DNA of 64,000 nt from Pirellulales bacterium (GTDB lineage: Bacteria > Planctomycetota > Planctomycetia > Pirellulales > JACPPG01): positions 62,001 to 126,000 of the forward strand of contig DASYDW010000122.1 in NCBI GenBank assembly GCA_036499395.1. Reading direction: 5' to 3'. The notes under the pieces were generated by a model that saw nothing but the letters and a program-made list of their open reading frames with translations, had not been told where the DNA came from and ran no database searches. This document shows positions 43,515-51,263 of this stretch, piece by piece. The position numbers were made by a program, and so were the translations under genes. The first letter of the stretch is position 1, and every line of letters starts with the position of its first letter.

Positions 43515-44144
43515 ATGATCGGCAGCTCTGTTCGGTGCTTCGTCGCCGTGATGGCCGTCGCCTTTGCGGCCGGCTGCAATTCACCATTTTATACCGATCG
43601 CGGCGCGCTCGTTGGGGCCGGTGTCGGAACAGGCGTCGGTGCGTTGACAGGCGCTGCCGTGGGGCATCCCGGCGTCGGAGCATTGGTCGGCGCCGGTGTG
43701 GGTACTTTAACGGGCGCGGCCGTGGGGAGCGGACTGGATGATATCGACGCCCGGAATCGCGCACAGATCGCGGCGACGCTGGGGCGCCAGGTCCCGACTG
43801 GCAACGTGACGCTGCCCGACGTCATTGCCATGACCAAGGCCGGCGTCAACGAAGAACTGATCGTCAATCACATCCGCACCAACGGACTGGCCACTCCGCT
43901 GCAAACGGGCGACTTGATCACGTTGCAGCAAAATGGCGTCTCAACGCGCGTCATCGGTGCGCTGCAGTCTGCGCCGCAGCCCGGGGCTCCAGCTCCGATC
44001 GCTCCCGCGCCGATGGTCGCACCGGGTTATTATGGCCCCGGCCCGTATCCGTACTACGGACCGTATTGGGCTCCTCCTCCGTATTACTATTACCGACCGC
44101 GACCCGTTGTCGGCTGGGGCGTTTCGGTCGGTGGGCCGATATAG
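43515..44144 (+). CDS. glycine-zipper lipoprotein
   Basis: A 209-residue envelope lipoprotein. The signal peptide ends in the lipobox VAFAAGC with Cys21 as the lipidated residue. A glycine-zipper region follows (about 30-70): GVGTGVGALTGAAVG and GAGVGTLTGAAVGSG, alternating small residues that pack transmembrane or oligomeric helices, as in YMGG/OmpA-associated zippers. Then comes a helical domain (NVTLPDVIAMTKAGVNEELI followed by VNHIRTNG) and a Pro/Tyr-rich tail (APPPYYYYRPRPVVGWG). ATG 43515 follows GAGGA. The arrangement is frequent in planctomycetes; function unknown, probably structural in the envelope. Confidence 0.88.
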   Translation: MIGSSVRCFVAVMAVAFAAGCNSPFYTDRGALVGAGVGTGVGALTGAAVGHPGVGALVGAGVGTLTGAAVGSGLDDIDARNRAQIAATLGRQVPTGNVTLPDVIAMTKAGVNEELIVNHIRTNGLATPLQTGDLITLQQNGVSTRVIGALQSAPQPGAPAPIAPAPMVAPGYYGPGPYPYYGPYWAPPPYYYYRPRPVVGWGVSVGGPI

Positions 44145-44221
44145 GGCGACACCTCGGAACATCCTTTTCCTAGGGCGCTAGCGGCAGGCGGGAGATAACC
44201 CGCGCACCGCTAAGAAGGCAT

Positions 44222-44249
44222 GCGCGAGGAAGCGCGAAGCGCCTCGCGC
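44222..44249 (+). terminator. GC-rich hairpin after the glycine-zipper gene
   Basis: GCGCGAGG (44222-44229) pairs with CCTCGCGC (44242-44249) around an inner GCGC/GCGC helix. No T tract follows, so it may only pause or stabilise the transcript end. A second hairpin, GGCGGACG/CGTCCGCC, lies at 44667-44685 after the next gene. Confidence 0.4.
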
Positions 44250-44316
44250 CCGTGGTGACCTAGGCTTGGGTATCCCGAGTTTCTGATTCCTAGCTCAGCC
44301 GGTAGGTCACCAGGTT

Positions 44317-44631
44317 ATGGATCAAAAAACTGCCTTGATCGTGGCCCTATGTGCAACCTTTATCTGGCTGCCGCTGGGGCTGGCCGGGATGGTACCGGCA
44401 GCATTCTCTGGATTCATGTTCGATGCACCCGGGTCCGAGAAGAATATCGCCCTAATCATACTGGCGATCAGCCTGATTACCTTCCCGGTTGTTTGTGCCG
44501 CGGCCGTGATCGCGTCGTGGGCGGCGCTGTGGTCGAAGGCCTTTCGCGGGGCCTGCTGGTGTGCGTCGATTCCGTTGACGAATATTGCGACAGCAGCCGT
44601 AGCGTTTGCTTGGGTCGTGCTGACGCAATAG
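44317..44631 (+). CDS. small membrane protein of unknown function
   Basis: Not recognised. The 104 residues contain three hydrophobic segments (about 6-32, 43-68 and 82-102) with very short loops, and no charged residues inside the helices. ATG 44317 has only GG-rich sequence upstream and no clear ribosome binding site. It lies 172 bases after the glycine-zipper lipoprotein gene in the same direction. The coding call rests on the clean hydrophobic pattern. Confidence 0.6.
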   Translation: MDQKTALIVALCATFIWLPLGLAGMVPAAFSGFMFDAPGSEKNIALIILAISLITFPVVCAAAVIASWAALWSKAFRGACWCASIPLTNIATAAVAFAWVVLTQ

Positions 44632-44758
44632 CGGCGCCTTCGCCAAAGGCGATGAGAAGAGATGAAGGCGGACGGGACGTCCGCCCCCCAAAGGATGACG
44701 GTGATCGTGCATCGGCTATAGGGCATCATCTGCTGCGGGCATAGCGTACTCAGCGCGC

Positions 44759-44798
44759 AAAAAAAGCGGCGCTGGAGGCCCGCATCCAGCGCCGCTTT
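44759..44798 (-). terminator. rho-independent terminator of the redoxin/cytochrome fusion gene
   Basis: Stem AAAGCGGCGCTGGA (44763-44776) with TCCAGCGCCGCTTT (44785-44798). On the minus strand it is followed by a run of seven T (complement of 44759-44765), 24 bases after the stop at 44822. Confidence 0.88.
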
Positions 44799-44821
44799 CG
44801 TGCGATGCTTTTCTTCTCAGG

Positions 44822-46681
44822 CTACTGTCCGGCTTGCCCGTCGGCTGCAGCCTTGTTCCGTGCTTCCTTGCCTGGCTTCACCTCATACCCGGTTTTTGGG
44901 TCGATGGTCAGGTTCAGGTTTTCGTGGTCTTCGGTGTAGAAGACGAACCCGTACATCATTTCCTCAAACGTCTGATCCCCTTCCTTGACCGTGGCCGTGG
45001 GGTCAGGGTTGTAGGGATTGAACGCCGAGTTGTCGAAATGTGCCGTGACGTCGATTTCGGTTCCCTTGGGGAACTTCTTGGCGTGGGGACGCCAGACGTA
45101 CGACACCTGCCAGTTGAAGTCGTAGTTCGGGATCGCCAACAGCCGCTCGGTCTTACCGTCGGGATACTTGGCGTCGAACATCATGTCCTTGCCACGCAAG
45201 TGCATGTGGCTGAAGAATCCGACGAGCGTCGAATCCTCGGCGAAGGTCCGCTTGGCCTCGACCAGGTGAGCGCCGTCTCCTGGCGGAATGGCAAACGTGC
45301 CGTTATGGCCGCGGAAGTGCTTCAACTGCTTGTCGATCTTTCCCTTGGCAAACGTGAAGCCCAAGCTCGATTGATCCGTGGTCTTCTCACCGGTCGTCAC
45401 ATAGTGAATCTGCATCACCAGGACCGAGCCCTTGGCGATCTTGAAACCTACGCCCTCGTCCAGCTCCATCGGAATGCCGCCTGGCACCTGGCCGGTGATA
45501 AACTGAGCGTCGCTGTACTTGCCCTTCAGCGGGTCGATCGCGGCCAGGTTGCAGTGGTGCAGCGCGGCCTTGTTCTCGGGCAGAATCTGGCAGCCAGTGA
45601 TCCAGGTGTCTTGTTTGAAGGTGTACGGCAGCAGCACGTACTTGTAGGGGATGAATCCGGTCGCCGGGATCTCGGCGGGTTCCTTCATCTTGATGACCAG
45701 GTCCGGCCCGTCGATCAACCACTTACCGTCGGGCCACTTCTTGGCCACAGGAACTTTCGACAGGTCTCCTTGCTGACAGCCGCCGGCGACCCATTGAGCG
45801 ACCAGCGTACGTTCGTCGGCCGGCATGCCACGTAGATTCACGAAGTCGCCGTGCTGACGGCTCGCGTATTCCGGCGGCATGCGCTGCTCTTTCACAACTT
45901 CGGCAATCACGTCGGCGTGATTTACAGCGTCTTCGTACGTCACGAGCGAGAAGGGCGCCTCGGCGCCCGGACGATGGCACTCTTCGCAATTCTTCTGCAG
46001 AATCGCGGCCACGTGATTGCCGAAGGTCACTGGCTTTTCGGGCGCGGGAATCTTGGCCACGGTGATCGGACAGCCTTCGACCGTCGTCTCGGCCACATCG
46101 ACCGGGCGCCCGGCCAGCACGTCCTCGATTGCCATCTTCAGGTCTTCACGACCCGTGTTGGGCTTCAGGCCGTTGACGCTGAACTGGCTGTCAACGCGAC
46201 CGCGATAACGCAACTTACGTTCGCCGTCCAAAACGACAACCTGTGGCGTGCGCGTCACGCCCAGGGCGGGCGCTACGGTGCCGTCGAAATCTTTGCAGAA
46301 GGGGAAGCCGGCATCGAGCTGGATGCCCTGATACGAAACTTCAACCATTGAGTCATTCGGTGCGACGTTAATCACGACGAACTGGACGTCTTTATTGCTG
46401 TACTCTTTTCCGAGTTCGACGATGCGCGGCATGTATCGCTTCGCTACGGGGCAGTCGAGCGAACTGAACGTAATGACATACGCTTTCTTCTGACCAAGGT
46501 CCTTCAGCGTGTGGGACGCGAATCGCAGGTCCTTGAACGTGAAGTCGGGGGCTTGCTCACCGATCGCAAGCGGCGTCGCCTTCTCGGCGGGCTTTGCATC
46601 GTTACTAGCATCCGCGGCCCAGGCGGACGATTGACCAACGACCAGCAATGCGAAGACCCAGCACAACGGCGTGCGCAACAT
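44822..46681 (-). CDS. exported redoxin-cytochrome c-copper monooxygenase-like fusion
   Basis: A 619-residue exported protein with three domains. Signal peptide 1-23. Residues 37-190 form an AhpC/TSA-type thioredoxin fold with a single Cys77 in SSLDCPVAKRY. Residues 218-300 carry one c-type heme motif CEECH (232-236) with RMPP (267-270) as likely axial Met. Residues 310-600 resemble copper type II ascorbate-dependent monooxygenases, with LHHCNLA, VMQIHYV and FFSHMHLRGKDM supplying His and Met ligands of two copper sites. The combination is typical of planctomycetes; it may oxidise an organic substrate in the periplasm, but no substrate is known. AAGGAGAG precedes ATG 46679-46681. Confidence 0.92.
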   Translation of the reverse strand: MLRTPLCWVFALLVVGQSSAWAADASNDAKPAEKATPLAIGEQAPDFTFKDLRFASHTLKDLGQKKAYVITFSSLDCPVAKRYMPRIVELGKEYSNKDVQFVVINVAPNDSMVEVSYQGIQLDAGFPFCKDFDGTVAPALGVTRTPQVVVLDGERKLRYRGRVDSQFSVNGLKPNTGREDLKMAIEDVLAGRPVDVAETTVEGCPITVAKIPAPEKPVTFGNHVAAILQKNCEECHRPGAEAPFSLVTYEDAVNHADVIAEVVKEQRMPPEYASRQHGDFVNLRGMPADERTLVAQWVAGGCQQGDLSKVPVAKKWPDGKWLIDGPDLVIKMKEPAEIPATGFIPYKYVLLPYTFKQDTWITGCQILPENKAALHHCNLAAIDPLKGKYSDAQFITGQVPGGIPMELDEGVGFKIAKGSVLVMQIHYVTTGEKTTDQSSLGFTFAKGKIDKQLKHFRGHNGTFAIPPGDGAHLVEAKRTFAEDSTLVGFFSHMHLRGKDMMFDAKYPDGKTERLLAIPNYDFNWQVSYVWRPHAKKFPKGTEIDVTAHFDNSAFNPYNPDPTATVKEGDQTFEEMMYGFVFYTEDHENLNLTIDPKTGYEVKPGKEARNKAAADGQAGQ

Positions 46682-46807
46682 CTCGCTCTCCTTAAGAATT
46701 GACCCCAGGGCGCAACATAGATTGGCCCGAAGAATAGCACGCTAAGTATAAGCGAATTCCAAAAGGAATTGCAATCTCTAGGGATCCGGCAGGTAACGAG
46801 TCGGCCT

Positions 46808-47923
46808 TCAGGGCATTCGTTTTCGGCCGGCATAGCGATATGTAATGGCAAGTAGGCAGCCCAGGGTGCCCAGGATCACTCCGCCCGGTTCGGGAACGTT
46901 CGTCAGCACGACCAAACCGCGGCAAACGACGTCCGTGACCGGTGCGCTTTCCACCTGGCTGACGAGCGTTCGATTACCGGTTAACGGGTCGATCGAAATC
47001 AAACCGCCGCCAATGCCGATGCCGTAAATCGTGCCGGACTGCGCGACGCCAATCGTCAGTGCGATCAGTTGTGGGCCTGAGCCTACCGGTGTTCCGCCCG
47101 AAACCGTCGTCGAAACGGCCGTGGGAATGCCGGTCACCGGATCGATGCTGTAAACGCCGCCCACGGTTCCATTGATCGCGTCCGCATAAAGTTGCCCTTG
47201 TGGACCAATCGACAGATCGATCGGTCCGATCGTCGGTCCCGTACCGGCGGCCGGCCCCGAGAAAGCGGTCGCCGCGCCCGTCGTGGCATCAACCTTATAA
47301 AAATCAGTCCGGCCGGCCACGTAGATTTGGTTGCCGACATTCGTCAGGCCATAGAGGGGCGACGCAGTCGCCAGCCCTGGCGTAGCGATTGGTGTTACAA
47401 CGCTCGTAGAGGGATCGACGGTTTCCAGTCCGGCGTTAGTCGTTGCGAAAATCGTATTGCCCACCTGACGGGCCGCATTGATTACTTTATCCGCTGTGGT
47501 TCCCGTGACATCGAGAATCAAGGAGCGATTGCCTGTATTGGGGTCGACTCGATAGATTCGCGACTCGTCGGCCCCCGGGCCACCGAACGAATCGACAAGA
47601 GAGTCATCGACCACTAGCAGACTCCCATCATTCTGCTGGGTGATATAGCTGATGTACGAACCGTCGGGACCGAAGGCCAGTGATGGGCCTGTGCCAGCTG
47701 CGTTGGCTGAGACGACGCTCGTCGCTGCGGTGTTCGGGTCGACCGCAATCAATCGCGTGTCAAAGTTCGGCGACGACCGTGCGTCGCTCGATACCCCTAC
47801 GACAATCGTGCCGGGGCTGAGCGTGGCTGCAAAGACCCCGCGCTGATGCAAATGCTCGTTGAAAAAGATCGCGATCAGAAAGATCGCCAGTAGAGTTGGC
47901 GTGCAAGAATGCCTGTTGGTCAT
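46808..47923 (-). CDS. PEP-CTERM beta-propeller-like surface protein
   Basis: A 371-residue exported protein. The signal peptide spans about 1-33. The core is a repeat of about 45 residues with the recurring pattern [LIY]xxVDPxTGxxTxV: LIAVDPNTAATSVV, IYRVDPNTGNRSLI, LETVDPSTSVVTPI, FYKVDATTGAATAF, VYSIDPVTGIPTAV and LISIDPLTGNRTLV, six visible blades. The C-terminus is VPEPGGVILGTLGCLLAI with an arginine-rich end, the PEP-CTERM signal. GAGGAG lies before ATG 47921-47923. Propellers of this YncE-like kind usually bind ligands or surfaces. No B12 riboswitch precedes this one. Confidence 0.9.
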   Translation of the reverse strand: MTNRHSCTPTLLAIFLIAIFFNEHLHQRGVFAATLSPGTIVVGVSSDARSSPNFDTRLIAVDPNTAATSVVSANAAGTGPSLAFGPDGSYISYITQQNDGSLLVVDDSLVDSFGGPGADESRIYRVDPNTGNRSLILDVTGTTADKVINAARQVGNTIFATTNAGLETVDPSTSVVTPIATPGLATASPLYGLTNVGNQIYVAGRTDFYKVDATTGAATAFSGPAAGTGPTIGPIDLSIGPQGQLYADAINGTVGGVYSIDPVTGIPTAVSTTVSGGTPVGSGPQLIALTIGVAQSGTIYGIGIGGGLISIDPLTGNRTLVSQVESAPVTDVVCRGLVVLTNVPEPGGVILGTLGCLLAITYRYAGRKRMP

Positions 47924-48432
47924 GTCCGCTCCTCTTCTCGAAGTAAGGAATGAACGATGGATGGAAACACTTCCCTTGAAATAGCGCCGTCCTTAAGCGT
48001 CGACGCGAAAATCGTCGAAGTGCCGTTGCTAAGGCACCACTTACCAGGCCCGGCAAAGGTAGGCCCAACGACCTTCGAGGCGCGCGTCGCGAATAAAAAG
48101 AAGAAATGAAACGCGCGAGCCAAAAGACGTTAGCAGCGGCTGCTAACAACGGCTAAATAGAATGTCGCGCTCACGAGCGTTGCTCCAGGTGAAAGCAACT
48201 GGAAACTATCACGGAAGCAAAGTCAAAACAAGAAAATTTTGGCCGCGGGTCGGAAAGACTCGCTAGCCGCGAATCGGGTAGCCTTTCTTCACCCTTGGTG
48301 GCAGAGCTTTTCCAGTTCGAAGGCTCTTTGCCCGAGACTTCGGAAGAATCAAGAAGGGCTTTGCAGCCAGCCAAGAGCTACCTTTATGTAGTTTCTCAGT
48401 TTCCTCGGTATGCGGTGTTGAAAATCCTTACC
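47924..48432. other. divergent promoter region with a perfect palindrome
   Basis: The 509 bases between the beta-propeller gene and the NlpC/P60-like gene hold no supported frame. The standout element is a 19-base palindrome, GTTAGCAGCGGCTGCTAAC, at 48129-48147 (9-base arms around one G), a possible operator or hairpin. Confidence 0.5.
48129..48147. promoter_or_regulatory. 19-base perfect palindrome
   Basis: GTTAGCAGC and GCTGCTAAC flank a single G. It sits 206 bases before the propeller gene and about 285 bases before the NlpC/P60 gene, so it could be an operator for either. With a one-base loop it is unlikely to be a terminator. Confidence 0.35.
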
Positions 48433-49314
48433 ATGTCGATACTACTATCCCGCCGTCAGACGCTCGGTTTGTTGACCTTAGGTGGCATTGCGCCGGGGGC
48501 TGTTCTTTCATCGGTCGTGAAGGCATTTGAAGCGCCGTCGCACGACAAGGGCAGCGACTACGGCCTGGCCTACAGCGGTCCGATCGATGAACTGATTGGG
48601 GACCTGCTGCATGGCGAGCGGGGCGACCCCCAGCGGGAATCCGCGACGCCGCATCATGATTGGTATTCCGAGCATGTCCGACGCCGCATGGGGGCTTGGG
48701 GACCCAGTCCGCGGCTCTATCCGCCGATCATGAAATCGCCCGGCCAATCGCTCGAATGGAAACGCGAGCGGGTGATCGCGACGGGTGCGCGATTTATCGG
48801 CTATAGCTACCAGCATCATCATATCCCGGATTGGGATCCGCCTGCCGGCTGGCCGTGGAAGGTGTGCTGCGCCGGGCACAACGGCCGTGGCGTCGATTGC
48901 AGCAACTTTACCAGCTTTGTCTACAACCAGGGCTTCGGAATCAAAATCTCGTCGGGTATCGGACGACAGGCGCGAACGGACCACGGCCTGGTCGAGGGAC
49001 ATCCGGTACGGATCGAGCGCGTTGAGTTGCCGACGGACTACGACAAACGTGTCGAGGCTTTGCACACCGGCGACCTGGTTTACATTCGAGGTCGCGAGGA
49101 TGGGCCCGTCACGCATGTCGTAATCTGGGTCGGTTCGATCGGCCGCGCCACAAGCGGACTGCCGCTTCTGATGGACAGCCACGGGGGAGATGTTAAGGAC
49201 GACCACGGCCATCCAATCCCATGTGGTATCCACCTCCGTCCCTTCCGCCAGGACTCGTGGTACAACCGCTGTGCAAGCCATGCGCACCGTGTTTTCCACG
49301 AAGGGCATGCCTGA
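48433..49314 (+). CDS. NlpC/P60-like exported peptidase with Tat-type signal
   Basis: A 293-residue protein. The N-terminus has a twin-arginine signal, LLSRRQTLGLLTLGG, so export in the folded state is likely. The NlpC/P60 (CHAP-like) catalytic region has Cys156 in RGVDCSNFTSFVYNQ, His228 in VTHVVIWVG and a third polar position in MDSHGGD (His250). The active site is complete. Such enzymes cut peptidoglycan stem peptides or related gamma-D-glutamyl bonds; in planctomycetes, whose wall is thin, the target is uncertain. ATG 48433 is favoured because it begins the signal peptide; the frame extends upstream without a ribosome binding site. Confidence 0.82.
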   Translation: MSILLSRRQTLGLLTLGGIAPGAVLSSVVKAFEAPSHDKGSDYGLAYSGPIDELIGDLLHGERGDPQRESATPHHDWYSEHVRRRMGAWGPSPRLYPPIMKSPGQSLEWKRERVIATGARFIGYSYQHHHIPDWDPPAGWPWKVCCAGHNGRGVDCSNFTSFVYNQGFGIKISSGIGRQARTDHGLVEGHPVRIERVELPTDYDKRVEALHTGDLVYIRGREDGPVTHVVIWVGSIGRATSGLPLLMDSHGGDVKDDHGHPIPCGIHLRPFRQDSWYNRCASHAHRVFHEGHA

Positions 49315-49330
49315 CACCGCGGTGCATCTC

Positions 49331-50374
49331 TTAAACTGCACGCTGCGATGACACGGTGCCGACGCTCGTGGCTATTTGCAGGCGGCCGTTGATGTATTCC
49401 CAACCGGTTTGTTCCAGGCTGAGATCGAAGACATTGGCCGTTCGGGTCAGGCTATCGGTACCGCCGCCACCCAAGAAGTGCAGATCCCCCTGTCCATAGA
49501 TATAGTCCAGGCTGAGCGAGTCGTTGCCGTCACCCAATTGCGCCATCAGTGATTTCACGACGTCGACGTGCAACAGTGTGGCCGAGTCGTCGCCGGCACC
49601 GGCGTCGAAATTCATGTTGTTATAGACCGTGGCGTTCTCCATGTGGAACAGGTCGTTGCCGCCTCCGGTGCGAACGTTCAAGTTGCCGTACATATATGCC
49701 GAATCGAGCCAGACGACGTCGGCATCGGTCTCGGATAGCGAGCTGTAGGTTTGGATGTCGACCGTGCCGGCCAAAATGCCAACTGTGTTTTCGATCTGCA
49801 CCGTGTCGGCCCCGGCCCCCGTGTTGATTGCGAGGTTGCCGGCCAGCATGTTCGCGCCGCCGACGTAGACCCAATCGTTGCCGGCGCCGGTCGTGATGTT
49901 CATGTCGCCGTGCGTGATAATGCCCCAGATAATGACGTCGTCGTTGTCCGGTGCATTAAACGGAGTTTGCACTCCGCCCAGTGCCAAGCTTCGCGGCGCC
50001 AAAACTACTGGCGGCGCCGAGGTGTCGATATTGACCTGCGTAAAGCTCGGCGACGGCGCACCGATCTCGGAACCGATGACGACAAGGTCGCTGCCGCCGC
50101 CCAGGTTCACGTTCAAGCTGCCCGTGACGCTGAAGTCCTGGGAATTCAACTTATTGACGTGCGTCATCGTGTTGTCAGTCGTCGTTGTCGTCCCGGCAAC
50201 ACGGATCATGCCGTTGGGCAATTCCGAGATCTGGATGGCATTGTCCAGACCGGACTGCCCCGAAGCTTCGGTAATATAGAGGTTGCCGTTCTGCACATAA
50301 GCGGCGACGTCGCCGGCCATCATCTGCCGGGCTTCCAGGTTTTCGATCGACAGTCGGCGATTGGACTTGAACAT
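49331..50374 (-). CDS. planctomycete surface protein with N-terminal LEPR-type motif
   Basis: A 347-residue protein from ATG 50372-50374 (GGGAGA eight bases upstream). The N-terminus RRLSIENLEARQMMAGD (6-22) matches the planctomycetal motif of type R-x-L-x-x-E-x-L-E-x-R-x-x-L/M-A-G, thought to mark proteins for export or surface attachment. The rest is a repetitive beta structure with recurring GGGSDLVVIG, GAGNDWVYVGG, GAGADTVQIE, GGGNDLFHME, GAGDDSATL and GDGNDSLSL, resembling RTX-like glycine/aspartate turns that may bind calcium. It lacks an obvious sec signal peptide. It probably forms a parallel beta-roll at the cell surface; ligand unknown. Confidence 0.82.
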   Translation of the reverse strand: MFKSNRRLSIENLEARQMMAGDVAAYVQNGNLYITEASGQSGLDNAIQISELPNGMIRVAGTTTTTDNTMTHVNKLNSQDFSVTGSLNVNLGGGSDLVVIGSEIGAPSPSFTQVNIDTSAPPVVLAPRSLALGGVQTPFNAPDNDDVIIWGIITHGDMNITTGAGNDWVYVGGANMLAGNLAINTGAGADTVQIENTVGILAGTVDIQTYSSLSETDADVVWLDSAYMYGNLNVRTGGGNDLFHMENATVYNNMNFDAGAGDDSATLLHVDVVKSLMAQLGDGNDSLSLDYIYGQGDLHFLGGGGTDSLTRTANVFDLSLEQTGWEYINGRLQIATSVGTVSSQRAV

Positions 50375-50924
50375 TGCGAATTCTCCCGCCTCGAGGTTTT
50401 TGTTTTTGGTGAACCCGTCGTGATACCGGGCTACCCCTGTAGGCGTAGAGAGTGCCGCGTTGTTACGCAGAAAATCGGCCCGCATTCGTCGCGATGAGAA
50501 TAAGGCACGCCGAGGCTGGCTTGTCGTGCTCATGTGCTCCCATCAAACCTGGTAACACGAGGACATCGCGAAAAGAGACGAATGTACGGCCGCCCCTCCC
50601 CACCGGGATTAGCCCACTCGGTATGGCTGGCCGCGAATGGTGCGGGTGGATTCTTCGCTGCAAGCGTTTTTTCAGCTTTCTCCGCCGCCGGGGGGCGGTA
50701 CGACCCGGCGTCACGGATGGCCCTTACCGCGCGGGTTGTTAAGTCCCTTACGTCACGCGTGATCTTGGTCAGTCGTGCGCGGCAGGCACGGCACGATCGC
50801 ACCTTGCCCTGACGCTTTTCGGCAACCTAGCGTTTTGGTGGCGAGGATGTGTTTGTCCACGCCACAACCCGGACCGTGTTGCACGCACAGCAGCGCGGCC
50901 CAGAAATCGCAAGGAGACTGATCG
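50375..50924. other. divergent intergenic region
   Basis: 550 bases between the beta-roll surface-protein gene (minus) and the Nif11-like gene (plus). Only short arginine-rich frames occur. The AAGGAG ribosome binding site of the Nif11-like gene is at 50910-50915. I see no terminator or riboswitch. Confidence 0.45.
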
Positions 50925-51194
50925 ATGACCACCGTCACCAAGATGAATCCGGTCGAGGCGTTCCTGAAGAAGGTTCGTGAGGACGGTCAGATCCGCAGCC
51001 AGATTGAGATGTTGACGACCAAGAACAAGCAGTTAGCGATTCAAGAGATCGTGCGTATTGCGAACAAGCTCAATTTCAAGTTCAACGCCAAGCAGTACGA
51101 AGAGTATGCCCTCATGCTCTGTTCGCGCAATGCCAAAACGAACTGCCCGATTTCGGACGAAGAGCTGATCCGCGTGGCTTGCGGCAACTGCTAG
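50925..51194 (+). CDS. Nif11-like small protein with cysteine-rich end
   Basis: An 89-residue protein with a strong AAGGAG ribosome binding site. Its pattern fits Nif11/nitrile-hydratase-like leader domains: NPVEAFLKKVREDGQIRSQI (8-27), then EIVRIANKLNFKFNAKQYEE and ISDEELIRVACGNC at the end. In RiPP precursors this domain ends in a Gly-Gly-type cleavage site and a core peptide; here it ends with ACGNC and stops. Four cysteines lie in the last 28 residues (LMLC, TNC, ACGNC). No maturase, LanM, radical-SAM or transporter gene is adjacent, so it may be a free-standing Nif11 protein rather than a precursor. Confidence 0.75.
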   Translation: MTTVTKMNPVEAFLKKVREDGQIRSQIEMLTTKNKQLAIQEIVRIANKLNFKFNAKQYEEYALMLCSRNAKTNCPISDEELIRVACGNC

Positions 51195-51263
51195 AAGCAG
51201 GCCGCTTACGGTTCACATTCGCAAGTATGTTTACCGCAGAGCGTGGCCGGAAAGTTCGAGCGA

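Noticed and set aside
44285..44325. tRNA-like D-arm TAGCTCAGCCGGTAG
   Set aside because: It resembles the D-arm of bacterial tRNAs, but there is no matching anticodon arm, T-arm (GGTTCGAATCC-like) or acceptor stem, and it overlaps a good start codon.
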